Shown in pieces: positions 5,382-6,017 of a DNA stretch of 6,017 bases. The notes beneath the pieces were generated by a model that ran no database searches, was not told where the DNA came from, and saw nothing but the letters and a program-made list of their open reading frames with translations. How positions within the stretch are numbered: position 1 is the stretch's first letter; the number at the start of each line of letters is the position of its first letter. This DNA is from Candidatus Thorarchaeota archaeon (GTDB taxonomy: Archaea; Asgardarchaeota; Thorarchaeia; Thorarchaeales; Thorarchaeaceae). The translations under genes were made by a program, and so were the position numbers. Location: contig JAEOST010000176.1 in the NCBI GenBank assembly GCA_016840245.1, positions 1 through 6,017 on the forward strand, in the 5' to 3' direction.

Positions 5382-6017
5382 ATGTCAGAGAGGACATACG
5401 GAACAGGCATGATAGCTGCTATGGCTGTAATCTTCCTCATAATTGGTACTGGAATTGGTTTTGGAACAACAGTTCTACTTACTCCTGGACCAACAAGTCC
5501 GACAAACACAACCACCACAACCACCACGACAACCACAACAACAACTCCTGCGATTGAGTCACTCAAAGCAGGTTTCATTTATGTGGGACCAATCGGTGAT
5601 TTTGGATGGACGCATGCACATGACCAAGGCAGGCTGTATGTAGAAAATAAATACGACTGGCTTGAAACTGTGTATCTCGAATCGGTTCCTGAGGACCAGG
5701 CAGAGAATAGAATTGATTATCTCATTAACAATGAAGGATGTGATGTAGTCTTCACTACTTCGTTCGGTTTCATGGACGCTACAATTACATCCGCGGGTAA
5801 TCATCCAGACAAGATATTCTTCCATTGCTCAGGTTATCAGAGAGCTGCCAATGCAGGTACATACTTTGCTGATTTCTATCAGCTTTATTACCTGAATGGA
5901 CTGATGGCAGGTGCTCTTACAGAGACTGGCAAAATCGGGTATGTGGCAGCATTTCCGCTCCCTGAGTTGATTCGTCATATCAACGCATTTGAACTAGGTG
6001 CTCAGGAAGTAAATGCG
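5382..6017 (+). CDS. BMP-family (Med/PnrA-like) ABC-transporter substrate-binding protein, 3' end missing
   Basis: 212 codons are visible and the frame is still open at the window edge. Extracytoplasmic solute receptor of an ABC importer; characterised family members (PnrA/TmpC) bind purine nucleosides, but the ligand here is unknown. A single membrane helix (about residues 9-33) lacks a lipobox cysteine, so it is an uncleaved anchor or non-lipoprotein signal. A linker with 13 consecutive threonines (43-55) follows, probably O-glycosylated and spanning the S-layer. Then comes the receptor domain: GFIYVGPIGDFGWTHAHDQGR (split near 64-84), the pair VFTTSFGFMD (123-132) and FHCSGYQRAANAGTYF, then KIGYVAAFPLPELIRHINAFELGA (184-207), all strongly BMP-like. 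ATG at 5382 is preferred because a GA-rich binding site precedes it. An in-frame ATG at 5361 would add seven residues but has no such site. Permease and ATPase genes would be expected downstream, outside the window. Confidence 0.92.
   Translation, partial: MSERTYGTGMIAAMAVIFLIIGTGIGFGTTVLLTPGPTSPTNTTTTTTTTTTTTTPAIESLKAGFIYVGPIGDFGWTHAHDQGRLYVENKYDWLETVYLESVPEDQAENRIDYLINNEGCDVVFTTSFGFMDATITSAGNHPDKIFFHCSGYQRAANAGTYFADFYQLYYLNGLMAGALTETGKIGYVAAFPLPELIRHINAFELGAQEVNA
5508..5546 (+). repeat. Threonine-codon low-complexity tract (ACN)13
   Basis: Thirteen consecutive ACN codons (mixed ACA, ACC, ACG, ACT) encode the poly-threonine linker of the binding protein. Mixed codon use argues for selection on the protein rather than a simple slippage repeat. 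It also creates spurious Asn/His-rich or poly-valine frames on the other readings. Confidence 0.9.

Noticed and set aside
5330..5557. 75-codon plus-strand frame starting at GTG, rich in His and Asn
   Set aside because: Its His/Asn-rich end is just the threonine-codon tract read out of frame, and it overlaps the clear BMP-family gene in another frame.
5297..5578. Minus-strand frame with a poly-valine run
   Set aside because: The valine run is the complement of the threonine codons; the rest has no recognisable family features.

Overview
The window looks like chromosomal DNA of an archaeon, possibly an Asgard-type lineage such as Thorarchaeota. The evidence is indirect. There is a stand-alone longin-like protein, a kind of eukaryote-like protein common in Asgard archaea. 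A binding protein is anchored by an N-terminal membrane helix followed by a long threonine run. Two genes start with TTG behind purine-rich ribosome binding sites, TATA-like boxes lie upstream of genes, and many N-glycosylation sequons sit in the part of a membrane protein predicted to be outside the cell. No rRNA or tRNA gene is present, so the taxonomic call is an inference.

Layout: (1) Bases 1-2754 hold a tight plus-strand operon. It starts with the 3' part of an isocitrate/isopropylmalate-type beta-decarboxylating dehydrogenase. The large and small subunits of a two-subunit aconitase-superfamily hydro-lyase (LeuC/HacA and LeuD/HacB type) follow, with gaps of 4 and 0 bases. Together these give a hydratase plus oxidative decarboxylase pair that elongates or isomerises a 2-oxoacid, as in leucine, isoleucine (citramalate) or lysine (homocitrate) synthesis. 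Several substrate-contacting positions differ from textbook LeuB/LeuC/LeuD, so the exact substrate is open. (2) Bases 2854-4629 encode an unrecognised 591-residue protein with four membrane helices and a large outside domain. (3) A perfect 8-bp hairpin fills the 25-base gap between that gene and the convergent gene that follows. (4) Bases 4655-5212, minus strand, encode the longin-like protein, which has a Cys/His motif and a basic tail. (5) Bases 5213-5381 are a divergent promoter region containing a hairpin that could mask a ribosome binding site. (6) From 5382 to the end runs the 5' part of a BMP-family (Med/PnrA-like) substrate-binding protein of an ABC importer. It is cut by the window edge.

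The operon is the only clear functional unit. The membrane protein, the longin protein and the binding protein have no demonstrable link to it or to each other beyond position. No mobile element, CRISPR array, RNA gene or phage gene is visible. The points most worth a second look are the longin protein's tail, the unusual active-site residues of the hydro-lyase, the internally repetitive membrane protein, and the hairpin before the binding-protein gene.
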